DNA from: Bog-473 sp036268485
GTDB taxonomy: Bacteria; Actinomycetota; Acidimicrobiia; Acidimicrobiales; RAAP-2
Assembly: GCA_036268485.1 (NCBI GenBank)
Contig: DATAUC010000007.1
Location: 1-64,000 of the forward strand
Direction of reading: 5' to 3'
DNA: 64,000 nucleotides
Below, piece by piece: positions 8,278-17,917 of this stretch; the stretch's first letter is position 1, and each line of letters begins with the position of its first letter. A program made the position numbers and the translations under genes. The notes beneath the pieces were generated by a model, which was not told where the DNA came from, did no database searches, and saw only the letters and a program-made list of their open reading frames with translations.

Positions 8278-8996
8278 GCATGCTTGAACTGCGAAAGGTC
8301 TCGAAGATCTACGGCGAGGGCGTCACAGAAGTGCAGGCTCTCACGGACGTGGATCTGTGCGTTGACCCCGGGTCGCTCGTGGCCGTCATGGGGGCGAGCG
8401 GATCGGGCAAGAGCACCCTGCTCACCATCGCCGGGAGCCTGGAAGAGCCAACCAGCGGCGAGGTGGTGGTGGGCGGAGCCGGGTTGTCAAAGATGACCCG
8501 CAATGCTCAGTCCCGTCTGCGACGCCGATCAATCGGCTACGTGTTTCAGGACTACAACCTGTTGGCCGGTCTGACCGCCGTCGAAAATGTTTCGTTGCCA
8601 CTCGAACTCGACGGGCTGTCAGCCAAGAAGGCACGAGCGGCCGGGATGTCCGTACTCGAAGAGCTTGGCCTGGCCGGGCGTGCCATGCACTACCCCGATC
8701 AGCTTTCGGGGGGCGAACGCCAGCGGGTTTCCATTGCTCGGGCCATCGTCGGCGATCGTCACCTGCTCCTGGCTGATGAGCCTTCGGGCGCGCTGGATTC
8801 GACCAACGGTGAGGCGGTCATGCGGATGATTCTCAGTGCGTGCAAGCGTGGCGTGGCCGCGATTGTCGTCACCCACGACGCCCAGTTGGCATCGTGGGCT
8901 GATCGGGTGGTCTTTCTCCGCGACGGTCGGGTGGTCGACCAGACCATGACGCCACCCAGCCCCGAATCGCTGCTCCAGCCAGCTCCGCGCTCATGA
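8274..8996 (+). CDS. ABC exporter ATPase (LolD/MacB type)
   Basis: Cytoplasmic ATPase of 240 residues that powers the FtsX-type permease encoded next. Walker A is GASGSGKST, the signature is LSGGERQR, Walker B is LLLADEPSGALD, and the switch His is in VTHD. Short subunits of this kind pair with MacB/FtsX-like permeases. The ATG at 8274 overlaps the PadR stop codon and has TAGGAG upstream; the frame is open further upstream, but that part is a shadow of padR. The stop overlaps the permease start (ATGA), indicating translational coupling. Confidence 0.92.
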   Translation: MSMLELRKVSKIYGEGVTEVQALTDVDLCVDPGSLVAVMGASGSGKSTLLTIAGSLEEPTSGEVVVGGAGLSKMTRNAQSRLRRRSIGYVFQDYNLLAGLTAVENVSLPLELDGLSAKKARAAGMSVLEELGLAGRAMHYPDQLSGGERQRVSIARAIVGDRHLLLADEPSGALDSTNGEAVMRMILSACKRGVAAIVVTHDAQLASWADRVVFLRDGRVVDQTMTPPSPESLLQPAPRS

Positions 8997-11542
8997 CCAC
9001 CACGCTGGAGCGACCACCCATTCGGCAGATGCCAGCCGATGGTGGGATGCCGGCGCGCCGGGCTGTGGTGCGCTGGGCTTGGCGTCTTTTCCGGCGCGAG
9101 TGGCGGCAGCAATTCTTAATTCTCTCGCTCATCGTGGTGGCGGCGGCGGCGACCATCGTCGGTTCGACCGTGGCCACGAATACGCCACCTCCGAAGAACG
9201 CTGGATTCGGCACAGCGCAGGACTCCGTATCCTTCACCGCCAACGATTCGCGGACCTCGAGTGCCATCGCCAACCTTGAGCATCGTGTCGACCGCGTTGA
9301 ATTGATCGAAAATGCCACACAGTCGATACCGGGGTCCATCGATACCTTTCAACTTCGGGCGCAGGATTCGCATGGACCCTTTAGCGGTCCGATGCTGTCC
9401 CTCGTTTCGGGCGACTATCCGCGCCAGGCGGACCAGGTGGCAGTCACGAGCGGTGTGGCGTCTGCCTTCCATCTGAAGGTGGGGGCCACCTGGCGGGTCG
9501 GCGGGGTCGAGCGCACGGTTTCGGGCATCGTGGAGAATCCACAGAGCCTCCTGGATGAATTTGCTTTGCTGGTTCCTGGGCAGGTGATCCATCCAACGTC
9601 GATCACAGCGCTCTTCGACGCCCAAGGTGCGTCGCTGAAATCGCTCGGGAGCCACGTGCAGACCCCCTCCTCGGTAGCCCAGTCGAACCCGCTCAACCCA
9701 GAGACGATTTCGCTGGCCGCTCTCGTCCTGGGCATGTTGCTCATCGCCCTCGTCTCCATCGGGGGCTTCACCGTGCTGGCCCAGCGCCGCCTGCGTTCCA
9801 TAGGGATGCTCGAATCGCTCGGCGCCACTGACCGCCACGTCCGCCTCGTCGTGAGCGCCAATGGCACAGTGGTTGGTCTGGTCGGTGCTGTCATCGGCTT
9901 CGTGCTCGGCTTCTTGGTGTGGCTGGCCTACCGGCCCAGCCTGCAGCAGAGCGCACACCACGTCATTGGCGTCCTCGCTTTTTCGTGGACTGTGGTCATC
10001 GCCGCCATCGTGCTGGCGGTCGTTGCGGCCTATTTCGCAGCCTCGCGACCGGCTCGAGCCATCACCAAAGTGCCGATCGTCCAGGCCTTGTCGGGCCGCC
10101 CGGCCCCGCCGCGCCAGATACGCCGTTCGGCCCTGCCGGGCATTGTCTTTTTGGTCCTTGCCTTCTTGTTGCTCGGCTATGCAGGTGGCACGAATAATGG
10201 CAATGGGGGTGGAGGATCCCCTGAACTTCTTTTTGGCATTGTCCTTCTCGTCCCCGGGCTGATCATGCTCGCCCCATTCTTCTTGTCGCTGACCGCACTT
10301 CTCGCTCGCCGCGCCCCAATCGCGGTGCGTATCGCCCTACGCGATCTGGCCCGGTATCGGGCCAGATCAGGGTCGGCGTTGGCGGCCATCAGCCTTGGGG
10401 TACTGGTCGCGGTCATTGTCTTGCTCGCCGCCGCCTCCCGCTACGGCAACGTCCTCGATTACGCAGGCCCGAATCTGGCCGCCAACCAGCTCGCCCTCAA
10501 TGCCAATGTGCCGCCTCCTGTTGGCTCGACCGTGATGTTGCCGGACGGGAAGACGCATGTTCAGAAGGCCTCCTCCACTCCGAGCGCCACGCCGCAGGAG
10601 TTGGCTGCACACGCCCAAGCCGTGGCCCGGGGCCTGGGCGCCCAACTGGTGGACCTCAAGTCTCCCCAGGCCAACCTCAACGCCACCCAAGGTGGCCGGA
10701 ACTGGAACGGGCAGATTTATGTGGCGACCCCACAGTTGCTGCACGCCTTTGGCATTAAGGCATCCGACATCGACCCCGACGCCGACGTACTCAGTTCGCG
10801 ACCGGGGTTGTCCGGAGTTTCGGGACTGACCTTCACTTACGGATCGAATGATGCCAATGGCCGTCAAGGCCCCGGTTCTGGGCCACCTCGGTCCTCGCAG
10901 TGCGGGCCTTCAACCGGCTGCCTGGCCCATCCGGTCGTACAGGAAATCGGTGCTTTACCAACGGGTACGTCGGCGCCCAACACGGTGATTACCGAGCACG
11001 CCATGAAGGAGTTTCGCATTCAGGCCGCGACGAACCACTGGTTGATTTTGGGAACCAAGGCCTTCAGCGGTTCCGAGATCAGCAATGCCGAGCTTGCCGC
11101 GTCGACGTCGCAGCTTTCCGTTGAGTCGAAGAACGACCAGCCGTCCTCGTCCGCCGTCATCACGTGGGCCACCATCTTCGGGATCGTCATCGCGCTTGGA
11201 GTTCTCGGTATGTCGGTAGGCCTGGTGCGCAGCGAGACGGCCAGCGAGCTGCGCACGCTGGCGGCGACCGGTGCTTCTCGCCGCACTCGCCGCACGCTGA
11301 CCGCAGTGACCGCTGGTGCGCTCGGATTTCTCGGAGCGCTGCTCGGCACGGTGGGCGGTTATATCGGCATGCTTGGCTGGCTGCGGAGCAATTCGCTCAA
11401 CGGCGGCATCGGGGCGCTGGGCAACGTCCCGGTTCGTGACCTGCTTATTATTCTCTTCGGCATGCCGGCGTTCGCGGCGGCGGTCGGCTGGGTATTTGCC
11501 GGGCGCCAGCCGGCGGCGATGGCCCATCAACCAATGGAGTAG
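8993..11542 (+). CDS. FtsX-like ABC permease (two FtsX domains)
   Basis: Membrane permease of 849 residues that completes the exporter with the preceding ATPase. One N-terminal helix at about residues 40-58 is followed by a large extracytoplasmic domain. A first FtsX block of helices lies at about 235-370 (with the AQRRLRSIGMLESLGAT cytoplasmic loop), two more helices at about 385-440, a second extracytoplasmic domain, and a final FtsX block at about 720-840 (RSETASELRTLAATGAS loop). This double-domain architecture is typical of actinobacterial lipid or antibiotic export permeases. Substrate unknown; the PadR linkage suggests drug or envelope stress. Confidence 0.9.
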   Translation: MTTTLERPPIRQMPADGGMPARRAVVRWAWRLFRREWRQQFLILSLIVVAAAATIVGSTVATNTPPPKNAGFGTAQDSVSFTANDSRTSSAIANLEHRVDRVELIENATQSIPGSIDTFQLRAQDSHGPFSGPMLSLVSGDYPRQADQVAVTSGVASAFHLKVGATWRVGGVERTVSGIVENPQSLLDEFALLVPGQVIHPTSITALFDAQGASLKSLGSHVQTPSSVAQSNPLNPETISLAALVLGMLLIALVSIGGFTVLAQRRLRSIGMLESLGATDRHVRLVVSANGTVVGLVGAVIGFVLGFLVWLAYRPSLQQSAHHVIGVLAFSWTVVIAAIVLAVVAAYFAASRPARAITKVPIVQALSGRPAPPRQIRRSALPGIVFLVLAFLLLGYAGGTNNGNGGGGSPELLFGIVLLVPGLIMLAPFFLSLTALLARRAPIAVRIALRDLARYRARSGSALAAISLGVLVAVIVLLAAASRYGNVLDYAGPNLAANQLALNANVPPPVGSTVMLPDGKTHVQKASSTPSATPQELAAHAQAVARGLGAQLVDLKSPQANLNATQGGRNWNGQIYVATPQLLHAFGIKASDIDPDADVLSSRPGLSGVSGLTFTYGSNDANGRQGPGSGPPRSSQCGPSTGCLAHPVVQEIGALPTGTSAPNTVITEHAMKEFRIQAATNHWLILGTKAFSGSEISNAELAASTSQLSVESKNDQPSSSAVITWATIFGIVIALGVLGMSVGLVRSETASELRTLAATGASRRTRRTLTAVTAGALGFLGALLGTVGGYIGMLGWLRSNSLNGGIGALGNVPVRDLLIILFGMPAFAAAVGWVFAGRQPAAMAHQPME

Positions 11543-11620
11543 GACATTCCTGCACCAACGGTACCGACGGATGAGGTGAGTTGCCCTAGCCTTCCCGCTG
11601 GTTTCGGATGGAGGCGGGGA

Positions 11621-12844
11621 ATGCGCAGGAACGCTTGGAAAATTGCCGTGGGCCTGGCGTTGACGGCCATTTCAACATGTCTCGCCCCGGGCGCGACCGC
11701 ACCAGCGGAGAGCTCCTCGCCCGCGGCTCCTCAACTCACCACCATCACCATCCCGGGGTCGGCGGGAGAAATTCCGGCGAAATGGCTGGGCTACCCCGGA
11801 CCGCCGCGGGCGAACGTTCTTCTGCCGGCCGGGTACAACCCCGATAGGCGATACCCGCTGCTGGTCCTCCTCCACGGACTCAATTCCAACTACGACTGGG
11901 TGGCCCAATCAGGCCTGATCAAGGACCTCTACGGGCTGGATGCCATCGTGGTCATGCCCGAAGGCGGCAGTGGTTGGTACACCGACTGGTGGAACGGAAG
12001 TGCTCGGGGTACCCCCGCCTGGGAGAGCTACGAGCTCAACGACGTGATCCCGACCATCCTGACCCACTATCCGATCCTGCCTCAGCGCCGCTATCACGCC
12101 ATTGCCGGCGTGTCGATGGGCGGCCTTGGCGCCGTCTATCTGGCCGGTCGGTTGCCTGGTTTCTTCGGCTCGGTGGCCAGCCTGTCCGGATTCGTCGACC
12201 TTGGATACTTTCCGGCCCTGGTCGCGCCGGGCATGGGGTTAACTGCTCTGGCTCCGTTCAAAGGCAATGACAACATCAACCCGGTGGACGGTCCGCCAAA
12301 CGGGTTCTACTTCAATGGCCACAACCCTGCCCTGCTCACAGAGAACTTGAAGCAGACCCGCGTGTTCGAGAGCACCGGTACCGGAGTGCCGAGCAGCGCC
12401 GGCCTTTCACAAAAAGGCTCCCTTGCTCAGGTGCTCGAGGGATCCTTGGCTGAATCCTTGGTCATCTTTCCAATGAATCAGCTCTACCATGCGGCCCTTG
12501 ATGCTGCCGGCGTTGATGTCACCTATCAGTCCCATCCGGGCGGTCACGACATTCCAGACTTCTCGAACGAGTTTGCAGCCATGCTCTCGTGGGGGCTGTT
12601 CCAGCCGGTCGTCGGGGCTTCGGAAGCTTGGGGCAATAAGACGGTCGCCACCAGCGGGCAACTGTGGTCAGTTGGCTATCACTTCGACCGGCCACCCGAT
12701 GACGTGGTGGAGTTCCGGCAGTCCGGATCCACACTCTCGGTGAGCGCGACTGGTTCGCCCGTCACCATCACCGTCAACGGGCACTGCCCCATCCGTACCA
12801 ATACGCCGGCCACGATCACCATTCCGGGCCCGCACTGCACATAA
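11621..12844 (+). CDS. secreted esterase (esterase D / mycolyltransferase-like fold)
   Basis: Alpha/beta hydrolase of 407 residues with an N-terminal signal peptide (RRNAWKIAVGLALTAIS, then a CLAPGA segment that could be a lipobox-like site but lacks a good match). Motifs: LLVLLHGLNSNYDW (oxyanion loop), nucleophile elbow GVSMGG, and a late HPGGHDIP with the probable catalytic His. A beta-rich C-terminal extension of about 80 residues follows. Start at 11621 is chosen because GGAGG lies 7 bases upstream; a GTG at 11576 is in frame. Likely extracytoplasmic; substrate unknown. Confidence 0.82.
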   Translation: MRRNAWKIAVGLALTAISTCLAPGATAPAESSSPAAPQLTTITIPGSAGEIPAKWLGYPGPPRANVLLPAGYNPDRRYPLLVLLHGLNSNYDWVAQSGLIKDLYGLDAIVVMPEGGSGWYTDWWNGSARGTPAWESYELNDVIPTILTHYPILPQRRYHAIAGVSMGGLGAVYLAGRLPGFFGSVASLSGFVDLGYFPALVAPGMGLTALAPFKGNDNINPVDGPPNGFYFNGHNPALLTENLKQTRVFESTGTGVPSSAGLSQKGSLAQVLEGSLAESLVIFPMNQLYHAALDAAGVDVTYQSHPGGHDIPDFSNEFAAMLSWGLFQPVVGASEAWGNKTVATSGQLWSVGYHFDRPPDDVVEFRQSGSTLSVSATGSPVTITVNGHCPIRTNTPATITIPGPHCT

Positions 12845-12961
12845 CGCTCAGCGGCTGTTTGGCTGCGCCCCACGGGTTGGTCTTCCCGGCGTCACCCGCC
12901 TTCCCGTACAGTGGTGGTGGCGGAGGTCAATGGATTACCCGGCGGCACGTCCATTGAAGCT

Positions 12962-15562
12962 ATGAGCGGACCCCACCCCACCGATCTGAGCGTTGAGACG
13001 GCGGAAGGTGATCCTGGTGTCCAGGCATCTTTGGAGCGCACCCGGAAACGCACCCGTCACGCCTTTGCCGCCCTCCTCTTCCTCGTCTTTGCGGTCGTGG
13101 AACTCTGGACGCCCATCGTCCATGGCGGTTATTACCTGCCGGCCGACATAGGCCAGCTCTTCTCGCTTACCCACGTCCATGGTCAGCCGTCGACGCCGAA
13201 GAACGCAGTGCTGAGCGACGTGTATGTGGCCTTCGGTCCGATCTTGCATTACGACGTGGCGCAAGTGTCTCAGGGCCATCTTCCGACGTGGAACGCCAAC
13301 AACGGGAACGGTCAGCCTTATTTTGCTGACAACCAGACCGTCGTTGTCTCCCCGTTTACCTTCCCCTTCTATTTCCTGAGCTTTCGCATTGCCTTGATCG
13401 TTGCCGCGTTGGCCCGGCTCTGGATGCTCGGCTTCTTTACCTATCTCTTCTTGGCTCGCCACAAGCTGAAGTTCGGCGCCGCCGCCATCGGCGGCGCACT
13501 CTTCGCCTACGCCGGATATCACCTGGTCTGGTTGGACTACCAGACGCAAGTGAGTGTGTCGGCCTGCCTGCCTCTCGGGCTGTGGTGTGTACGCGTCGCC
13601 TTCGACAACCGCAGGGTCATCGGGACGGCACGGCGCTCCATCTCGGCCGGGAATGGGAGGACCCGAGCAAAACAACTCGCGGCGTTGGTTGGCTTGAGCG
13701 TGGTGCTCGGCATCATGGTGTACGGCGGCCATCCCGAGACGGACATCTTCGACACGCTCCTGATCGTGGGCTACGCCGCCGTTGTGCTTGCCGTCGAATG
13801 CCATGACTGGCGTACCCGAGCGGCCTGGGTAGCCCGCCTCGGTGGTGTGGCGGCGCTCGGTGTCGGCATAGCCGCCTTCCAGATCCTCCCCTTCCTGCAA
13901 TATTCGGGGGAGGGCACCAGACCGGCCCACTTGAGATCCGATCCGGCCGCCTCTGTGGCCGGGTTTCTCCCCGACACGGCGCCGCTGATGGCCTTTCCCG
14001 ATCTTTTCGGCGGTGCCCAGTTCGCGTACAGCGACCACGCGTTTTACGCCCGGCATCAACCTCAAACCAACTACGCGGAGGTTGGCGGCAACGCGGTCGG
14101 CCTCTTGGCGCTCTGTCTCACCCCCCTGGGTCTGTTCGCGGCCTGGAAGCGCCGACGGCAACCGATCGCCTGGTTTGGAACCCTGGCCGGCCTGGTCGGC
14201 ACCGTGTTCTTGTACACCCGATTCGCTGGCCTGTGGTGGCACGACTTGCCCGTCGTTGGCGCCGCCGGACTGAATCGAAGTCAGGACATGCAGGTGTTCG
14301 GCATCGCCGTGCTGGGCGCATTGGGTGTCGACTGGCTGCTGAGCGTGGCGGGCTCGCGGGTGGTACGGCGTAAGGCGGCCGTCGTCGTGGGCGGGGTCTT
14401 CGTCCTCGTCGGCTTCATTGAGCTGCTCTTCGCTCAAGGATTGCGCCGGCTCGTGCACGCCATGCACGGGAGCAAGACGGACGTGGCTTCGGCCATGCGG
14501 CTGGTGCAGCACAACGTCCTCATTGAAATTCTGATCGCCGGGGCCTTTGCGCTGGCGCTGATGGCGTATCTCTTGGTCAAGCATCATGCCGTGCGCGCCA
14601 TCGGGGTGCTGGCCCTCATCGTCCTGGCCTTCGCCTCAAATGGACTGACGATGACCTCGTACAACCCGACGGTGTCGAAACGTCTCTTCTATCCACGGAC
14701 GGCGGCGCTCAAGAAGGTGATCAAGCAGGTCGGCTCCGGCGAGACGCTGTTCGCCGCCGGCAGCTTCCCCTTTGCTCCCACCAACCTCTGGTTCGGTCTG
14801 GACAATATTGGTTCGTACGATGCCATTGGCCTGCGGTGGCATGACGCGCTCTACGACAAGGTCTTCAAGGTGTCGTCGCCCAAGAACGAGCAGATGCCGG
14901 CGTGTGTCAATTCGCTGCAACTGTTTGGCGTGCAATGGGTCGTCGGCGGGTCGGGCCTCTGGAATGGGGCCAGCACGCCCGGATTGGTCGCCGTACACGC
15001 CAAGGACAAGGTCCCGGTGTACCCGGTTCCCTCGTCCTATTTCGCGACCGTGGTGGGGCAGACGCTGACGGCAGCCGACGGCGACCGGAAGGCCCAGTCG
15101 ATGGTCAGCCGCTGCTCGTTCAACCCGAACACGACGGCGGTGCTCGATACCTCGCCGTACAGCCCGAAGAAGGATGGCCATCTCGGCCGATTGCACGGGA
15201 TGAACGGAGTGGGCGGCTTCACCAAAATTGAGCGGCACGCGTCGTCCCGTGTTGTCATCAAGACGTTTGAACGGACCGGCGATTGGTTGGTGATTCGACA
15301 GTCCTATGCCCCGGGTTGGACGGCTGCGGTCGACGGCCGCCCGGCCCCGGTGGTGCGGGCCGACATCGCCTTCGATGCCGTGCACGTGCCCAAGGGCCTT
15401 CATGTGGTGACCCTGACCTACGCACCGAGCAGTATCAGCGACGGTGCGGTGATCTCGATCATCTCGGTCGTGGTGTCGGCTGGGCTCCTCGTGACGGCTG
15501 GGTACTGGTGGTGGCGGCCCAGGAGGGAAAGGCCCGAGGAGCAGCCAGCCGCTGTCGAGTGA
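12962..15562 (+). CDS. YfhO-family polytopic membrane protein
   Basis: Protein of 866 residues with about a dozen transmembrane helices in the first 620 residues and a soluble beta-rich extracytoplasmic C-terminus, closed by a final helix at about 820-850. The YfhO-like signature segment GHLPTWNANNGNGQPYFADN, quoted here at its core as LPTWNANNGNGQPYF, follows the first helix. Family members are linked to glycosylation of cell-wall polymers such as lipoteichoic acid or to membrane polysaccharide assembly. The ATG at 12962 is preferred although its ribosome binding site is weak; GTG at 12911 is an alternative in the same frame. It stands alone between the esterase and the KAS III-like gene. 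Confidence 0.78.
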   Translation: MSGPHPTDLSVETAEGDPGVQASLERTRKRTRHAFAALLFLVFAVVELWTPIVHGGYYLPADIGQLFSLTHVHGQPSTPKNAVLSDVYVAFGPILHYDVAQVSQGHLPTWNANNGNGQPYFADNQTVVVSPFTFPFYFLSFRIALIVAALARLWMLGFFTYLFLARHKLKFGAAAIGGALFAYAGYHLVWLDYQTQVSVSACLPLGLWCVRVAFDNRRVIGTARRSISAGNGRTRAKQLAALVGLSVVLGIMVYGGHPETDIFDTLLIVGYAAVVLAVECHDWRTRAAWVARLGGVAALGVGIAAFQILPFLQYSGEGTRPAHLRSDPAASVAGFLPDTAPLMAFPDLFGGAQFAYSDHAFYARHQPQTNYAEVGGNAVGLLALCLTPLGLFAAWKRRRQPIAWFGTLAGLVGTVFLYTRFAGLWWHDLPVVGAAGLNRSQDMQVFGIAVLGALGVDWLLSVAGSRVVRRKAAVVVGGVFVLVGFIELLFAQGLRRLVHAMHGSKTDVASAMRLVQHNVLIEILIAGAFALALMAYLLVKHHAVRAIGVLALIVLAFASNGLTMTSYNPTVSKRLFYPRTAALKKVIKQVGSGETLFAAGSFPFAPTNLWFGLDNIGSYDAIGLRWHDALYDKVFKVSSPKNEQMPACVNSLQLFGVQWVVGGSGLWNGASTPGLVAVHAKDKVPVYPVPSSYFATVVGQTLTAADGDRKAQSMVSRCSFNPNTTAVLDTSPYSPKKDGHLGRLHGMNGVGGFTKIERHASSRVVIKTFERTGDWLVIRQSYAPGWTAAVDGRPAPVVRADIAFDAVHVPKGLHVVTLTYAPSSISDGAVISIISVVVSAGLLVTAGYWWWRPRRERPEEQPAAVE

Positions 15563-15669
15563 CGTGGTTACTCGCTGGTCACCGAATCCGTACCGTACGC
15601 TGCGGATGTGACCGTCAAGCCACTCGCCCGGCGTCGATCACAGGTGTGGCGTCGCCGGGCTGAGACAGG

Positions 15670-16671
15670 GTGAGCGAAGAGACTGGGTGCACCATCCGGG
15701 GGATCGGAATGGCCCTTCCCGCCAATGAAGTGAGCAACGTCGACCTCGAGTCTCGATTCGATACGAGCGATCAATGGATTGTGGAGCGAACCGGAATTCG
15801 GACCCGCCGGGTGGCCTGGGGACCGTTCGCCCCTGACCCGCCGCCGGCGTACCCGATCGGGGGGCTCGGCACGACGGCGGCACTGGCCATCGAGGCAGGT
15901 CGGGACGCGCTGGAGCGTTCCAGCGTCAGCGGTGATCAGATTTCGATGCTGGTGCTCTGCACGTCGACACCCGATCAGTCCCTCCCGGCCACGTCGGCGG
16001 TGGTGGCGGCGGCGCTCGGGATCGGCGGCGGCGCCATGGACCTCAATGCGGCGTGCGCCGGTTTTACCTACGGGCTCATCACCGCCGCCGGGCTTCTCGG
16101 CACCGGCGCCGAGTTCGTGCTCCTCATCGGCGCCGAGACCATGACCCGCACGGTTGACTGGGACGATCGGACCACGGCGTTCCTCTTCGGGGACGGCGCC
16201 GGCGCCGTCGTTCTGCAAAGGGTGACGGGTCCGGGCTCGCTCCTCGCTTGGGATGTCGGAGTCGACGGCACCCTCGTCGATCTCCTCTATGCCGACCACG
16301 GTGCCAAGCTCGTCATGAACGGACGGGAAGTGTTCCGGAAGGCCGTCCGAGCGGTCGTGTGCTCGGCCAACGACGCACTGACCAAGGCGGGTCTGGACGC
16401 CAGCGACGTGACCCTCTTCGTGCCGCACCAGGCGAACTTTCGAATCATGGAGGCCGTGAGCGAACGGCTGGGGATCCCGATTGGGAAGGTGGCCTCGGTC
16501 ATCGACTGGACCGGGAATACCAGCTCAGCCTCCATCCCGTTGGCCTTGTTCGACTCGGTCAAGAAGAATCGATTGGCCCGGGGAGACATTGCCCTCCTGT
16601 CCGGATTTGGGGCCGGCATGACGTGGGCGTCGGCGGTATGGCGATGGGACGGCACCGCCGCCTCGTCCTGA
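15670..16671 (+). CDS. 3-oxoacyl-ACP synthase III-like (KAS III, FabH family)
   Basis: Condensing enzyme of 333 residues. The complete KAS III triad is visible: Cys129 in NAACAGF, His253 in VPHQAN and Asn283 in TGNTSSASIP, so it should be active. GDGAGAV and the closing GFGAGMTWASA are also family-typical. KAS III enzymes start fatty acid synthesis from acyl-CoA and malonyl-ACP, or act as acyl transferases in secondary metabolism. No other fatty-acid genes (plsX, fabD, acpP) are adjacent, which favours a specialised or paralogous role. Start GTG at 15670. Confidence 0.87.
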   Translation: MSEETGCTIRGIGMALPANEVSNVDLESRFDTSDQWIVERTGIRTRRVAWGPFAPDPPPAYPIGGLGTTAALAIEAGRDALERSSVSGDQISMLVLCTSTPDQSLPATSAVVAAALGIGGGAMDLNAACAGFTYGLITAAGLLGTGAEFVLLIGAETMTRTVDWDDRTTAFLFGDGAGAVVLQRVTGPGSLLAWDVGVDGTLVDLLYADHGAKLVMNGREVFRKAVRAVVCSANDALTKAGLDASDVTLFVPHQANFRIMEAVSERLGIPIGKVASVIDWTGNTSSASIPLALFDSVKKNRLARGDIALLSGFGAGMTWASAVWRWDGTAASS

Positions 16672-16730
16672 CCGGTCCGCCGAACGCATGCCCTCACGCG
16701 GGATGACACCGTGCGTGAAACCATGGGCCG

Positions 16731-17867
16731 GTGGACGTTGAAGCCTGGGTGGAGGCCGGACTGTATGACCCCGAGGCCCCGGAGGCCGAGGAACGACTCG
16801 CACTGCTCGACTACCTGACCGAACGGGGCGCCAGCATCTCGCAGATGGTGGAGGCCCATCAGTTGGGCGGGCTGCCGTCGGTGGCCGGTGATCTCGTCTT
16901 CGGTCCGGGGTCGGTGACGCTGTCGGTCCAGGAGATGTCCGCCCGGAGCGGGGTACCCGAAGATCGGGTGCGGCGTGTACTCCTGTCGGTAGGCGTGCCC
17001 CTGGGTGCCGATACCGAAGTTCCTGAAGGCTTTCTCGATCTCCTGGCGGCCTTCGAGCAGGCGGTCAGCCTCATGGGGGAGGACGCCATCCTGGCCTTCT
17101 CGCGGGTTCTGGGAGCTGCCGCCACCAACATTGCCGAGGCGGCGGTCGCGCTCTTCTTTTCCGAGTTGGGTCCGGGAACCGAAGGCGAAGGGGCGACGGA
17201 ACTGGCCCGGGCTCAGGTGGCCGAGCTGGCGACCATGGCGTTTGCCAATGTTCCCGACGTTCTGTCCAACGTCCTGCGGATCCAGTTCGACCGGGTAACC
17301 CGGCGGGCGGCGCAGGCCCGCGGGTGGACCGCGCCCACCGACGGCGGGAACGGGCTTGATCCCGAACATGGTGAGGTGGTCGCCCTCGGCTTCGTCGACC
17401 TGGTGGGTTCGACGGCGTGGGCGGAGACGCTCAACTTGCGGGATCAGAGTCTCGCTTTGGCTCGATTCGAGTCCGCCTCGTGGTCCATTGCCCTGTTGTC
17501 GGGTGGGCGGGTCATCAAGATGATCGGGGATGAAGTCTTCTTCGCCGCTCCGTCGGTGGATGCCGCCTGTCGCATTGCCGGGGCGATCTGCCGGGTGGCC
17601 ACCGACGACGAGATCCTCCCGCCGGCGCGTGGGGCGGTGGGCTATGGGTTGGTCGTCCCCCGGGACGGCGACTACTTCGGTCCGCTGGTCAATTTGATCT
17701 CGCGATTGGTCAAGGTGGCCAAACCGAACGGGGTGGTGGTGACCGAAGCGGCGGCGGCCCGCCTCGAGCCCGACAGGTGGACCCTGCGCGAATGCGACAC
17801 GCAGCCCTTGCGGGGTATTGAGCATGTGGTGCGCGTCCTCGAAGTCAGCCCTTCGGATCCGCGGTGA
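16731..17867 (+). CDS. class III adenylate cyclase with Rv1264-like regulatory domain
   Basis: Makes cAMP from ATP; no membrane segment, so cytoplasmic. Residues 20-200 match the autoinhibitory regulatory domain of the mycobacterial pH-sensing cyclase Rv1264 (LLDYLTERG..., VQEMSARSGV, RRVLLSVGVP). The catalytic domain follows: metal-binding Asp223 in FVDLVGST and Asp267 in IGDEVFF, Lys263 for adenine selection, Asn321 and Arg325 in VNLISR. All key residues are present, so it is likely active as a homodimer. Length (378 residues) is close to Rv1264. GTG start at 16731. The pH sensing is transferred from the family, not shown here. Confidence 0.88.
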   Translation: MDVEAWVEAGLYDPEAPEAEERLALLDYLTERGASISQMVEAHQLGGLPSVAGDLVFGPGSVTLSVQEMSARSGVPEDRVRRVLLSVGVPLGADTEVPEGFLDLLAAFEQAVSLMGEDAILAFSRVLGAAATNIAEAAVALFFSELGPGTEGEGATELARAQVAELATMAFANVPDVLSNVLRIQFDRVTRRAAQARGWTAPTDGGNGLDPEHGEVVALGFVDLVGSTAWAETLNLRDQSLALARFESASWSIALLSGGRVIKMIGDEVFFAAPSVDAACRIAGAICRVATDDEILPPARGAVGYGLVVPRDGDYFGPLVNLISRLVKVAKPNGVVVTEAAAARLEPDRWTLRECDTQPLRGIEHVVRVLEVSPSDPR

Positions 17868-17917
17868 GACCGGCGGCCTGAACGACGGGCACCCGATTGA
17901 GCGCGAGGATTGGGGCC

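Noticed and set aside
12935..14587. 550-residue minus-strand frame
   Set aside because: Antisense to the YfhO-like gene, rich in Arg/Gly/His without domain pattern; a high-GC shadow.
15605..15671. 21-codon basic frame (VTVKPLARRRSQVWRRRAETG) ending on the KAS III start codon
   Set aside because: Vaguely recalls ribosomal protein L32, which often precedes fabH, but it is far too short and lacks L32 motifs. No ribosome binding site.
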